Shown: piece after piece, positions 8,985-17,653 of the stretch | Position numbering within the stretch: position 1 is the first letter of the stretch | How the letters are laid out: the number at the start of each line of letters is the position of its first letter | Source of the DNA: DASQYE01 sp036389315 | GTDB taxonomy: Bacteria > Acidobacteriota > Blastocatellia > Pyrinomonadales > Pyrinomonadaceae | DNA length: 64,000 nucleotides | NCBI GenBank assembly: GCA_036389315.1 | Contig: DASVQF010000046.1 | Coordinates: 1 to 64,000, forward strand | Direction of reading: 5' to 3' | The notes under the pieces: model-generated | What the model was told of the DNA's origin: nothing | Databases searched by the model: none | The model's input: only the letters and a program-made list of their open reading frames with translations | Made by a program: the position numbers and the translations under genes

Positions 8985-9100
8985 GGTTGTGTTGCAGATA
9001 ATCGCTTCGCTACGAAATGCAGGTCATCAGGCGATGACCTCTTGAGCATCCTGGACGCTGAAGAATTGTTTGCAACACAACCCGGTTTTTTTTGACCGGG
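8985..9100 (+). ncRNA. Cloverleaf-like structured element with 12-bp closing stem and T-run (candidate ncRNA, terminator or MITE-like repeat)
   Basis: GGTTGTGTTGCA (8985-8996) pairs perfectly with TGCAACACAACC (9071-9082). The enclosed 74 bases form three hairpins in a row: TTCG/CGAA (9006-9009 with 9013-9016), AGGTCATC/GATGACCT with a four-base loop (9021-9028 with 9033-9040), and CTTGAGC/GCTGAAG with one mismatch (9041-9047 with 9057-9063). The closing stem is followed by CGG and a run of eight T (9086-9093), so on the plus strand it would end as an intrinsic terminator. A further palindrome, CCCGGT/ACCGGG (9081-9086 with 9095-9100), overlaps the end. It lies between the convergent small-peptide ORF and phyH. 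Confidence 0.5.
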
Positions 9101-9106
9101 AGAAGG

Positions 9107-9910
9107 TCAGTAGGCGAAGGATTGGTAGATTTCTGTCTCGGGTTGTTCGTCCAGGGAATCGACTACGGGGTTAAAGCGCAGCAGGTGGCGTGCGCGCTCT
9201 GACAGGGTTTCGAGCGTAGCGCGCGGCACGCGGATTGAGACTTCCGGCCGGAAGAGCCAGCGGCGGCTGTAGCCGATGACGACCATCGGGCGCGGTACGC
9301 GTGTACGGTTGGGCGTGCCGCGATGCAGACCCCGCACGTCTCTAATCATCACGTCGCCGAGGTTCATCGTGATCGCTTCCAGCTTGACCTCGCCCGCCTC
9401 TATCAGGCGCAAGCCTTCAGCCTTAGACATCATGTGCGTGCCGCGCGCCACCTCGAACGGGCCGTTCTCCGCCACCACGTCGATGAGCGGGAAATTGACG
9501 GCCAGTTGATAGGGCGGCGTCTCCTGCCCTGTCTCCGGAAAGAGCGGCGGCGTGTCGCGGTGTATGTCCTGGTACTCTGAGCCGAGCAGCGGCGTGTCCG
9601 TGGCGAGCTGCGGCATCACTGCATCTTCGCCGACCAGCCCCCGCACGACGGCCAGTACATCCTCGTCCTCGAAAATAGTCGGGTCTGCGAAAGGCTCGGT
9701 GAAAGGCAGCGTCACGTAATATCTTGCCGGGCCGCGATTGAAGAGATGGCCCTCGCGCGCGACATGCGCTTCGAGGAGCGGCGTGAAAGCCTCGCGCCAT
9801 TTCTCCAAAATCTTTTTTGGGAAATGGTCTCGAAGAATGCAGAACCCATCCTTGAGCGCCGCTTGAGTCAGTGCGGCTACCTCTGCTTCAGTATAGCGGC
9901 CTGCCGGCAT
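9107..9910 (-). CDS. Phytanoyl-CoA dioxygenase (PhyH) family protein
   Basis: A 267-residue cytosolic enzyme of the Fe(II)/2-oxoglutarate-dependent PhyH family. The iron triad is visible as H117-x-D119 in DIHRDTPP and H196 in RGLHRGTPN, with R207 following as the likely 2-oxoglutarate carboxylate ligand. Length and the N-terminal TEAEVAALTQAALKDGFCIL helix fit the family. GGGAGG lies 11 bases upstream of ATG. The gene is 57 bp downstream of recQ on the same strand and may be the last gene of a malQ-recQ-phyH transcription unit, although the functions are unrelated. The substrate cannot be predicted; PhyH members hydroxylate fatty acyl-CoAs, ectoine and many secondary metabolites. Confidence 0.85.
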   Translation of the reverse strand: MPAGRYTEAEVAALTQAALKDGFCILRDHFPKKILEKWREAFTPLLEAHVAREGHLFNRGPARYYVTLPFTEPFADPTIFEDEDVLAVVRGLVGEDAVMPQLATDTPLLGSEYQDIHRDTPPLFPETGQETPPYQLAVNFPLIDVVAENGPFEVARGTHMMSKAEGLRLIEAGEVKLEAITMNLGDVMIRDVRGLHRGTPNRTRVPRPMVVIGYSRRWLFRPEVSIRVPRATLETLSERARHLLRFNPVVDSLDEQPETEIYQSFAY

Positions 9911-9967
9911 GATTGATCGAACCTCCCGCCGGGCCTCATGATTGGCCCATGCAATGAGTATAAAGAC

Positions 9968-11656
9968 TCAGGCTCGCTCGACAAACTCCTTTTTGAATAT
10001 CCTCTTCTCTCCGTCCGGAAAGAGTATCACGAGCTTGTCGCCCTCTACCTCCGTCACGCGCCCCTGACCATACTTTCCGGTCTCGACCGTGTCACCCTCC
10101 TCGAACTGATACTCGTCGCTCCGGCTCCCGTTTTCAAGAGCGCCAGCCTCTTCGTCGCGCGTTGCCGTCAGAGGTAAGCTGATGCCCAGGCGTTCTGCTA
10201 AAGGATGCTGGCAGTTGTCACAGACGCCGCACGATTCCTCCTCGAAGGGCTCGTCAAAATATTCGTGCAAGAGCTTCCAGCGACAAGCGGCGCTCTGGCC
10301 GTAGAGCATCATGCGTTCCAGCTTCTCCCTGTCCTTCTCGCCCTTCTCTTCAAATTGCTGCGAGAGCGACTGGATTTCATTGTGGCCGAGGTCTCGCTTT
10401 TGAAGCTTGAAACGCGCGTAACGAGCCTCGCGCACGACGCCCATCTCCTTCAGCAGCGAGAGAATGACGCGCACCTTAGCCTGCGGCACGTCGGTCGCGC
10501 TCGCCTGCACCTCAGAGAGGTGCGCCGCAGACTCGTCTGCCTTCAAGCTCTTCAGCGTTTCGTAAACCGAGATGATCTGCTCGCTACCGGGGTGGCGTCC
10601 GCCCATGAAGAAGAGTTGTGTGCGACGGTCGTCGAGTTGATAAAAGAGGACGCAGCGCGCAGGCTTTCCGTCGCGTCCGGCGCGGCCCGATTCCTGGTAA
10701 TAGGCTTCGAGCGAGCCGGGCATCTGGTAATGTATGACTGCGCGTATGTCGGGCTTGTCTATCCCTAAGCCGAAGGCGCTCGTGGCGATCATCGCCTTCA
10801 CCTCGCCGCTCATGAAAAGCTCCTGGTTCTCTCTCCGCTCAAGTCTTCGGAGCTTGCCGTGATAGGGGCGCACGTTGAAGTCCGAGCCCTTGAAGAAATC
10901 GACCAGGGCCTCGACCGTCTTGACGGTCGCGCAATAGATGATGCCTGTGCCCGCAGTCTCTCGGAGCAGTCTTGAGAGGTGCTGTTTTTTCTCCAACTCG
11001 TTGGTCACGCGCAACACTTCGTAGTGCAGGTTCGGCCGGTAGATGCCCGTGTTGATGACGTGCATCTCTCGGAGGCCGAGCTGCTTTTGAATATCTGCGA
11101 TCACTTCGGGCGTGGCCGTCGCCGTCAGCGCCAGCACGGGCGGCGAGCCCAGAGCCTTGATGGCCGAGCCGAGCGCCAGGTAGGAGGGGCGAAAGTCGTG
11201 GCCCCATTCCGAGATGCAATGGCTCTCGTCTATCACGACGAAATCAATCTTGTTCCCCTTGAGCGAGTCCAGGAACTCCGGCGCAGTCAACCTCTCGGGC
11301 GTCGTGAAGATGAAGCCTTCCTCCTGGCTTTCAATCTGTAAGACGTTCTCGCGCTGCTCGCGCTCCGTGAGGGCGCTGTTGACCTGGGCCGCGCCGATGC
11401 CGGCCTCTTCGAGCTTGTCCACCTGATCTTTCATCAGCGAGATGAGCGGCGAGACGACTACTGTGACGCCCGGAAGATGCAGCGCCGGAAGCTGGTAGCA
11501 GAGCGACTTTCCGGCCCCCGTGGGCATGATCGCCAACGTGTTCTGTCCGCCGACAATGGAACGTATCACCTCTTCCTGCCCCGCGCGCAGCTTACGGATG
11601 CTGAAGTACTCGCGCATCGTCCGGCTCATCTTCTTCAGCTCTTGCGTCACTCCCAT
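9968..11656 (-). CDS. recQ: ATP-dependent DNA helicase RecQ
   Basis: A 562-residue superfamily-2 3'-5' DNA helicase acting in recombination and repair. Visible motifs are Walker A MPTGAGKS (44-51), DESH (143-146) followed by the RecQ-specific CISEWGHDFRPSY, TATAT, and motif VI QESGRAGRDG. The RecQ zinc-binding region carries CRWKLLHEYF and CGVCDNC, supplying four cysteines. A winged-helix domain appears to be short or altered. The HRDC domain is absent; instead the C-terminus (EGDTVETGKYGQGRVTEV onward) resembles the Tudor-like module seen at the end of PcrA/UvrD helicases. AGGGA eight bases upstream supports the ATG start. It is 23 bp downstream of malQ. Confidence 0.93.
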   Translation of the reverse strand: MGVTQELKKMSRTMREYFSIRKLRAGQEEVIRSIVGGQNTLAIMPTGAGKSLCYQLPALHLPGVTVVVSPLISLMKDQVDKLEEAGIGAAQVNSALTEREQRENVLQIESQEEGFIFTTPERLTAPEFLDSLKGNKIDFVVIDESHCISEWGHDFRPSYLALGSAIKALGSPPVLALTATATPEVIADIQKQLGLREMHVINTGIYRPNLHYEVLRVTNELEKKQHLSRLLRETAGTGIIYCATVKTVEALVDFFKGSDFNVRPYHGKLRRLERRENQELFMSGEVKAMIATSAFGLGIDKPDIRAVIHYQMPGSLEAYYQESGRAGRDGKPARCVLFYQLDDRRTQLFFMGGRHPGSEQIISVYETLKSLKADESAAHLSEVQASATDVPQAKVRVILSLLKEMGVVREARYARFKLQKRDLGHNEIQSLSQQFEEKGEKDREKLERMMLYGQSAACRWKLLHEYFDEPFEEESCGVCDNCQHPLAERLGISLPLTATRDEEAGALENGSRSDEYQFEEGDTVETGKYGQGRVTEVEGDKLVILFPDGEKRIFKKEFVERA

Positions 11657-11679
11657 AAGATCGTTCCCTTCACTCTGCT

Positions 11680-13206
11680 TTATTGTTCAGGCAGCCGCGC
11701 ATAAGTCTCCGTCATCTCCCTCAGCCGGTCACGCACCTCGTCCGTCAGAGCGGTGGCCTGAAAGCGCCAGGCCCAGTTCCCTTTGGCGCTCGCAGGCATG
11801 TTCATGCGCGCCTCAGACCCGAGGCCCAACACGTCCTGCAACTGCGCGATGGCCACGTCGGCCACGGACATCTGCGCCGCGCGGATAAAATCCCAGTGAA
11901 TCTGCTCGCCGCCTGTGCCCAGATATTTCAGGCAGTTCAGGCGCTCGGCTCTTAAACCTTCGTCCGCGTCCGCGCCCGAGCGCGCCTTGAACCAGCCCGT
12001 CACAGTGTCGTTGTCATGCGTGCCCGTGTAGACGATTGTGTGGCGCTCGTACTCGTGCGGCAAGTGCGTGTCGTGCGGGTCGCCGCCGAAGGCGAACTGC
12101 AAGACACGCATTCCGGGAAAGCCGAATTCGTCGCGCAGCGCGTGCACGTCCGGCGTGATCGTGCCGAGGTCTTCGGCGATGATCGGCAGCCTTTCGCCCA
12201 GAGCGGACTTCAAAGCGTTGAAGAGGTCGCGCCCGGGCGAGTCAACCCAGCGCCCGCGCTCGGCCGTTTCGTGCTCCGCCGGGACTTCCCAAGCGGCAGC
12301 AAATCCCCTGAAGTGATCCACCCGCACGATGTCAACCAGCTTCAGTGTCTCGCGCACACGCGCGACCCACCAACTGAAGCCGTCGGCGCGCATCGCCTCC
12401 CAATTGTAGAGCGGGTTGCCCCAGAGTTGGCCCGTCCGGCTGAAGGCGTCGGGCGGGACGCCGGCGACAACCTGCGGGCTTCCGTCTTCTTTGAGCTTGA
12501 AGAGGTCTGGCCTGGCCCACACGTCCGAAGAGTTGTGCGCGACGAAGATGGGCATGTCGCCGATCACGCGCACGCCGCGCTCGGCGCAATGTTTCTTCAG
12601 CCTCAGCCATTGAAGGAAGAAGAGGAATTGAAAGAACCTGTGAGCCTCTATGCGTTCGCGAAAGGCCGCGCGCGCGTCGTTGAGAGCAGCGGGGAAGCGC
12701 CTGGCTAAACCCTCTTGCCAGGTGTGCCAGGCCGCGCCCTTGTGCTCGTCCTTGAGGGCTGCGAAGAGCGCGTAGTCTTCAAGCCAAACGGAGGCGAAGT
12801 CCAGGAAGCCTTCATAATCTTTGCGCAGCCCCTCGCCCCGCGCGCCCTTGAAGCTCTGAAAAGCCTTTTCGAGCAGGCCGCGTTTGAACTCTATGACCCG
12901 GCCGTAACCTACGCGCATGGGCGGAAAGTCCGGCACGGCCGAGATGTCTGCCTCGTCCAGCAAGCCATCACGGACAAGCTCGCCGGGGCTGATGAGATTG
13001 GTGTTCCCGGCGAAGGCTGAGAAGGAGGAGTAAGGCGAATCGCCGTAGCCTGTGGGCCCAAGCGGCATGATCTGCCAGAAGGTCTGGCCCGCCTCCGCAA
13101 GAAAATCCGCGAACCTGAAAGCCTCCGCCCCCAGGTCTCCGATGCCGAATCGTCCGGGCAAAGACGTAGGGTGAAGAAGTATTCCGCTCGATCTTTTAAA
13201 GCGCAT
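11680..13206 (-). CDS. malQ: 4-alpha-glucanotransferase (amylomaltase, GH77)
   Basis: A 508-residue cytosolic enzyme, normal in length for bacterial MalQ, which transfers 1,4-alpha-glucan segments between maltooligosaccharides in glycogen and maltodextrin metabolism. The N-terminus SSGILLHPTSLPGRFGIGDLG and IMPLGPTGYGDSPY are characteristic. The catalytic nucleophile Asp is in IVRVDHFRGF, the acid/base Glu in IIAEDLGTI, and the third carboxylate in YTGTHDNDTVTGWF. GAGG lies eight bases before ATG. A strong terminator (13230-13275) separates it from the upstream cysteine-synthase-like gene, so it has its own promoter; recQ follows after 23 bp. Confidence 0.95.
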   Translation of the reverse strand: MRFKRSSGILLHPTSLPGRFGIGDLGAEAFRFADFLAEAGQTFWQIMPLGPTGYGDSPYSSFSAFAGNTNLISPGELVRDGLLDEADISAVPDFPPMRVGYGRVIEFKRGLLEKAFQSFKGARGEGLRKDYEGFLDFASVWLEDYALFAALKDEHKGAAWHTWQEGLARRFPAALNDARAAFRERIEAHRFFQFLFFLQWLRLKKHCAERGVRVIGDMPIFVAHNSSDVWARPDLFKLKEDGSPQVVAGVPPDAFSRTGQLWGNPLYNWEAMRADGFSWWVARVRETLKLVDIVRVDHFRGFAAAWEVPAEHETAERGRWVDSPGRDLFNALKSALGERLPIIAEDLGTITPDVHALRDEFGFPGMRVLQFAFGGDPHDTHLPHEYERHTIVYTGTHDNDTVTGWFKARSGADADEGLRAERLNCLKYLGTGGEQIHWDFIRAAQMSVADVAIAQLQDVLGLGSEARMNMPASAKGNWAWRFQATALTDEVRDRLREMTETYARLPEQ

Positions 13207-13229
13207 TCCGAAAACCTCATCCCGCGATC

Positions 13230-13275
13230 AAAAAAGATGAGGATGAGGCCCCAGGATAAAGAGGCTTCATCCTCA
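13230..13275 (-). terminator. Rho-independent terminator of the cysteine synthase-like gene
   Basis: On the minus strand GAGGATGA (13274-13267) pairs with TCATCCTC (13246-13239) around a 20-base loop, and a run of six T follows within three bases (13235-13230). It sits between the cysteine synthase-like stop and the malQ start. The GGATGA-rich stem resembles the terminator at 26116-26166. Confidence 0.75.
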
Positions 13276-13382
13276 CCATAGTTAAAACCGGACGCACGCG
13301 CGCGCCGCTCTGTTAAGCTTTGTGACGAATATAGGCGTCACACCTCGGGAGCGTCTGTACGATGCCGGTCATAAACGCTCTC

Positions 13383-14306
13383 TCACCTGCTCCTGTAGAC
13401 ATCCGTGTTCAGGTACTTCAGGCCGGAGTCGGCCATCAGCGTGACCACCTTCGCCTCCGGGCCGAGCCGCTCGCCTACCTGAATCGCTGCGAGGACGTTT
13501 GCTCCCGAAGAGGTTCCCGCAAACAAGCCCTCTTCGCGCGCCAGTCGCCTGGTCATCTCCTTCGCGTCCTCTGTCTTGATGGCAATGATGTCGTCTACGA
13601 GACTCGGCTCCCAGAGCGGAGGAGTGTAGCCTATGCCGACGCCTTCGATCTTGTGCGGGCCGGGCTGCCCGCCTAGCAACACTGCGGATTCGCCTGGCTC
13701 GACCACGACTACTTTGACGCCCGGCTTGTGTCGCTTCAGCACCGTTGCGACCCCGCGCGAAGATGCAGCCGTGCCGACCGAGTGCACGAAGGCGTCAACT
13801 TGGCCCTCAGTCTGGCTCCATATCTCCTCGCCCAGAGCGTAGTAGCCCGAGATGCTGTCATGGTTGTTGAGCTGGTCTGTCCAGTAAGTGTTCGGCTCCC
13901 GGCTCAAGCTGCGGGCGGCCTCGATCATGTCCAGAATCAGCTTCTTTGTCGTGAGCCCCCCTTCGCTCGGCACTAAGGTCAGCTCAGCACCGAGCGCACG
14001 CATCTGGTCTAGCTTCTCCGGGCTGAAGGCGTCGGAGCTGACGATATGTATCGCGTAGCCTTTGGCGGCGCAGACCAAAGCGAGTGATGCTCCCGTGCTT
14101 CCGCCCGTATACTCTATGACCGTGTCGCCTGGCTTCAGTCGCCCGTCCCGTTCGGCCCGCGAGATCACAGCCTGGGCCATCCTGTCCTTCATGCTTCCGG
14201 TAGGGTTCTCCCACTCAAGCTTGACGAAGATGCTGGCGCAAGTGGACGGCACGACCTTGCGCAGACGAACCATCGAAGTGTTTCCGATAGCCTGGAGAAT
14301 GTTCAT
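13383..14306 (-). CDS. PLP-dependent cysteine synthase family protein
   Basis: A 307-residue fold-type II PLP enzyme of the CysK/CysM/CBS group. The PLP lysine is K40 in NPTGSMKDR, the substrate loop is TGGSTG (67-72) in place of the TSGNTG of classical CysK, and the phosphate-binding loop is GTSSGAN near residue 265. Family members replace the O-acetyl or O-phospho group of serine with sulfide or another nucleophile to form cysteine. The altered substrate loop, seen in a divergent cysteine-synthase subfamily, makes the exact donor uncertain. A GGGAGG lies about 14 bases before ATG, rather far, so initiation may be weak. The gene is followed by a clear terminator. Upstream is a separate ADOP gene. 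Confidence 0.85.
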   Translation of the reverse strand: MNILQAIGNTSMVRLRKVVPSTCASIFVKLEWENPTGSMKDRMAQAVISRAERDGRLKPGDTVIEYTGGSTGASLALVCAAKGYAIHIVSSDAFSPEKLDQMRALGAELTLVPSEGGLTTKKLILDMIEAARSLSREPNTYWTDQLNNHDSISGYYALGEEIWSQTEGQVDAFVHSVGTAASSRGVATVLKRHKPGVKVVVVEPGESAVLLGGQPGPHKIEGVGIGYTPPLWEPSLVDDIIAIKTEDAKEMTRRLAREEGLFAGTSSGANVLAAIQVGERLGPEAKVVTLMADSGLKYLNTDVYRSR

Positions 14307-14394
14307 AGGCAGGAATCAGCCCTCCCCTGACAGGTGGGGCTAATGTAAATCGCGGGAGGATTGACGGCAAGCCGCTCCGAGCAGCTCCCCTTCC

Positions 14395-17058
14395 TTATTC
14401 GTAACGCAGCGCGACCATCGGATCGACCTTCATGGCCCTTCGCGCCGGAATGTAGCAGGCCAGCAGCGAGACCATCGTGAGCAACACGACGATGCTCGCA
14501 AAGGTCTCCGCGTCCGTCGCGCCCACCCCGAAGAGCAGGCTGGACATGACGCGCGTCAGGGCGAAGGCCCCCGCAAGGCCGATGCTGATGCCTATCAGCG
14601 TCAGGACTAACCCCTGCCTGAGGATTAGCATCAGCACGCGCCGGGGCTGTGCGCCGAGCGCGAGCCGGATGCCTATCTCATGCGTCCTGAGCGTCACGGA
14701 GTAGTTCATCACGCCGAAGATGCCGACCGCAGCAAGCAGCGTCGCGAGGGCTGCGAAGAGAGTGAGCAGGAGCGTGTTGAAGCGCGCGCGGGCCAGGGTG
14801 TCGGCCATCACCTGATTCATCGTCCGCACGTCCGAGATGGGCTGGTCTGGGTCTATAGAGCGAATCTCTCGCTGCACGGCGGGCGCTAAGGCCGCAGCAT
14901 CGTTGTCCGTCCGCACGACCAGCGTCATGAACTCGTAGACCAGCTCCGCGTGCGGGAAGTAAACAGTCGGCTCGGCTTTATTCACCAGGCTGTCGTAACG
15001 GACATCGCCGACGACGCCTATGATCTCCGTCGGCACGGGCTTCTCAGCCATCTCGACAGTGATGCGTTTGCCAATCGGGTCTTCGCCCGGAAAATACCTG
15101 CGCGCCAGCGACTCGCTGATGATTATGACGTGACGCTGTTCGCTCACCTCCGACTCTGTGAAGTTGCGCCCGCGAAGGACGGGAATGCCCATCGTGCTGA
15201 AATAGCCTTCATCGCTCACGCGCACATTCGTGCCCGGCTCCTCGCCCGGCGCAGGGCGGGGCCGCCCCTCGATAGTGAATCCGGTCGCCGAGCCCAAGCC
15301 TCCATACAACGGCAGGAAGTTGACCATCCCGACCGAGCGCACGCCCGGCAGCGCCCGTATGCGTTCCAAAGCCTGACGGAAGAAGGCCACCTGCTGCTTC
15401 TCTTCCTTGTACTTGCCCGTCGGCAAGGGGACGACCATCGTCAGCAGGTTATCCTTGTTGAAGCCAGTGTCTATGCTTTGCAAGCGGCCGAAGCTCTTCA
15501 CCAGCAATCCTGCGCTGACCAGCAACATGAGCGCCAGAGCGACTTCTGCGATCACGAACAGGCTCCGCAGGCGATTGCTGCGCGAGCCCTGCCCGCCCGA
15601 ACCCTTGCCGCCTTCCTTGAGCGCGTCGCTAAGGTTCAGCCGCGTCGCTTCCAGCGCCGGAGCGATGCCGAAGATAATCCCCGTCAGCAGCGATACAAAG
15701 AGCGTCCACCCGAGCACAGGCAGGTTAATCCCGACCCGCTGTAGATTGATGAGGTCGCGCGGGCTGATCGCCACCAGCGCACTGCTCCCCCACCAGGCCA
15801 CGACCAGCCCCAGCAGGCTGCCCAGCAGGGCCAACAGCATACTCTCCGTCAACAGTTGACGAACTATTCGCCACCGGCCAGCGCCGAGCGCAGCCCTCAG
15901 CGCAATCTCCTTCTCGCGGGCAGCGGCGCGCGAAAGCAACAGGTTGGCGACGTTGGCGCACGCGATCAAAAGTACCAGGCCGACGGCTCCCAGCAGCACC
16001 AGCAGCGCCGTCCGGACGTTGCCGACAAACTGATCTCGCAACGGAATGACCTCTACGCCATATCCCTTATTGTATCTTGGCGCATCCCTTTCAAGCCTGG
16101 CCTCAATGGTCTTCAGCTCAGCCGTCGCCTGCTCCAACGAAACACCGGGCTTCAAGCGCGCCACCACGGAGAGGAAACGCCCAAGCGTGCGCGGCCCCTC
16201 AGTCGGCATCTCCAACCGAGTCCAGATTTCCGCCGGCTTGGTCGTCCCAGATCGCTGTCTGATGTACCACTGAAAACCGCTCGGCATGACGCCTACGACC
16301 GTCGCCGGTATGCCGTGGAGCATGATCGACTTGCCGATCACTTGCGGGTCGCCGCCAAAACGGCGCTGCCATATTCCGTAGCCCAAAACTACGACTGACG
16401 GAGCACCAGCGCGGGCGTCCTCCTCCGTTATAGCCCGCCCGAGAATCGGCTTGACGCCGAGGACGTGGAACAGCTCCGGCGTCGCGAACTGAACAGTGAC
16501 CTCTTCAGGCTCGCCGACTCCGGTCAGGTTCAAACGCTGGTCGGAAAAGGCCGCCATGCTCTCGAAGCTCCGGCTCTGCTCACGCCAGCTTCGGAAGTTG
16601 CTGCGCGAAGTCGTATTCTGATGCCGCCCCTCCGGGCTCACCTCCCACACCATGACCAGCCGCTCGGCGTCAGCAAAGGGCAGCGAGCGCAGGAGCAGTT
16701 CGTTGACGACCGAGAAGATGGCCGTGTTCGCCCCTATTCCCAGCGCCAGAGTGAAGATGGAGATGGCCGTAAAGAGCGGGCTCTTCCTCAAAGTGCGCGC
16801 CGCGTACCGCAGGTCGTGAAAAATAGTTTCGACCACCGGCAAGCCGTGACGTTGACGATACCTTTCTTTCACCTGCTCAACCCCTCCAAACTTTCTGAGG
16901 GCCGCGTAACGCGCCTCCTCCGGGCTCATTCCCTGCCGCTCATGCTCCTCGGCCTGCATGTCCAGATGGGCGCGAATCTCCTCTTCCAACTCCCGCTCAA
17001 GCCTCCGCTTCATGACCATTCCGCGCAGGCGGTGAATAAAGACTCGGAGCCTGCTCAT
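14395..17058 (-). CDS. ADOP-type ABC transporter permease (FtsX/MacB family), second copy
   Basis: An 887-residue membrane protein with the same architecture as the permease at 314-2956: soluble N-terminal ADOP domain (LERELEEEIRAHLDMQAEE), first helix FTLALGIGANTAIFSVVN, two periplasmic MacB-core domains, two FtsX helix clusters and the ending PARRAMKVDPMVALRYE. The start at 17058 (MSRLRVFIHRLRG) is chosen over one 19 codons upstream because its ATG overlaps the stop of the upstream padR gene as ATGA, a typical translational coupling. The padR-permease pair forms one operon under the promoter at 17429-17457. The two permeases of this window are clearly homologous but differ along their length, so they are old paralogues and not a recent duplication. 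Confidence 0.92.
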   Translation of the reverse strand: MSRLRVFIHRLRGMVMKRRLERELEEEIRAHLDMQAEEHERQGMSPEEARYAALRKFGGVEQVKERYRQRHGLPVVETIFHDLRYAARTLRKSPLFTAISIFTLALGIGANTAIFSVVNELLLRSLPFADAERLVMVWEVSPEGRHQNTTSRSNFRSWREQSRSFESMAAFSDQRLNLTGVGEPEEVTVQFATPELFHVLGVKPILGRAITEEDARAGAPSVVVLGYGIWQRRFGGDPQVIGKSIMLHGIPATVVGVMPSGFQWYIRQRSGTTKPAEIWTRLEMPTEGPRTLGRFLSVVARLKPGVSLEQATAELKTIEARLERDAPRYNKGYGVEVIPLRDQFVGNVRTALLVLLGAVGLVLLIACANVANLLLSRAAAREKEIALRAALGAGRWRIVRQLLTESMLLALLGSLLGLVVAWWGSSALVAISPRDLINLQRVGINLPVLGWTLFVSLLTGIIFGIAPALEATRLNLSDALKEGGKGSGGQGSRSNRLRSLFVIAEVALALMLLVSAGLLVKSFGRLQSIDTGFNKDNLLTMVVPLPTGKYKEEKQQVAFFRQALERIRALPGVRSVGMVNFLPLYGGLGSATGFTIEGRPRPAPGEEPGTNVRVSDEGYFSTMGIPVLRGRNFTESEVSEQRHVIIISESLARRYFPGEDPIGKRITVEMAEKPVPTEIIGVVGDVRYDSLVNKAEPTVYFPHAELVYEFMTLVVRTDNDAAALAPAVQREIRSIDPDQPISDVRTMNQVMADTLARARFNTLLLTLFAALATLLAAVGIFGVMNYSVTLRTHEIGIRLALGAQPRRVLMLILRQGLVLTLIGISIGLAGAFALTRVMSSLLFGVGATDAETFASIVVLLTMVSLLACYIPARRAMKVDPMVALRYE

Positions 17059-17402
17059 ACGCCGCCCTCCGGATGTTCCAGAAACCTGAGCATGATGGCG
17101 GCCGCCTGCCGCCAACCATCTATCTCGGCCGCAAGCTGCTTACGACCCGCGCGCGTAATCGAATAAAACTTGGCGCGACGATTGTTCTCCGACACGCCCC
17201 ACTCGGAAGAAATCCACCCCATCTGCTCCAGGTTCAGCAGTGCCGGATAGATCGTCCCTTGATTGAGCTGGAGAAGGTCGCCGCTCGTCTGCTCAATCCG
17301 CCGCGCAATGCCATAGCCATGCAGCGGGCCCAAAGTGTCCAGAGTTTTCAGAACCATAAGGTTCAGCGTGCCCGGCCAGACTTCATTCTTGTCCTGTTCC
17401 AT
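17055..17402 (-). CDS. PadR family transcriptional regulator
   Basis: A 115-residue repressor with the winged-helix PadR domain over residues 8-85: GTLNLMVLKTLDTLGPLHGYGIARRIEQ, then GTIYPALLNLEQMGWI (recognition helix region) and the wing RAKFYSITRAGRKQL. The C-terminal helix (RQAAAIMLRFLE) is the dimerisation segment, short as usual in this subgroup. GGAGGG lies directly before ATG. It is the first gene of an operon with the ADOP permease (ATGA overlap). Two direct repeats flank its -10 box and one touches the ribosome-binding region, pointing to autoregulation. Confidence 0.93.
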   Translation of the reverse strand: MEQDKNEVWPGTLNLMVLKTLDTLGPLHGYGIARRIEQTSGDLLQLNQGTIYPALLNLEQMGWISSEWGVSENNRRAKFYSITRAGRKQLAAEIDGWRQAAAIMLRFLEHPEGGV

Positions 17403-17411
17403 ACTCCCTCC

Positions 17412-17459
17412 TGTGGCTAATCAACAGAAGTCTACTCCCCTTCCTGTGGCTAGTCAACA
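17412..17459 (-). promoter_or_regulatory. Promoter and direct-repeat operator of the padR-ADOP operon
   Basis: On the minus strand -35 TTGACT (17457-17452) and -10 TAGACT (17434-17429) are separated by exactly 17 bp. The 15-base repeat TGTGGCTARTCAACA occurs twice in the same orientation at 17412-17426 and 17445-17459, 33 bp (about three helical turns) apart. One copy covers the -35 box and the other the start-site region. The TGT-N9-ACA layout also fits the imperfect operator at 193-219, but the core sequence differs, so each PadR probably has its own site. Confidence 0.7.
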
Positions 17460-17515
17460 TAAAGCATAAAAGTGATACCTGTTAAGAGAATTTTCATTTT
17501 CACCTTTGTCTCGCT

Positions 17516-17545
17516 TTGACAGGGGCCGCCGGCAGCCTCTAAACT
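17516..17545 (+). promoter_or_regulatory. Promoter of the HExxH/TPR gene
   Basis: A consensus -35 TTGACA (17516-17521) and a -10-like TAAACT (17540-17545) with an 18-bp spacer lie about 110 bp upstream of the ATG at 17654, divergent from the padR promoter. Confidence 0.5.
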
Positions 17546-17653
17546 GAGGGCCGTTCGGGAGCGCCCTCATTCAAATCACAGCTTGTGAGCTTCCCGGCCC
17601 AAAGACCGCGCCCGGCTTTCCCGTAATCCAAAACCTTTTGCCCCGAGACATCA

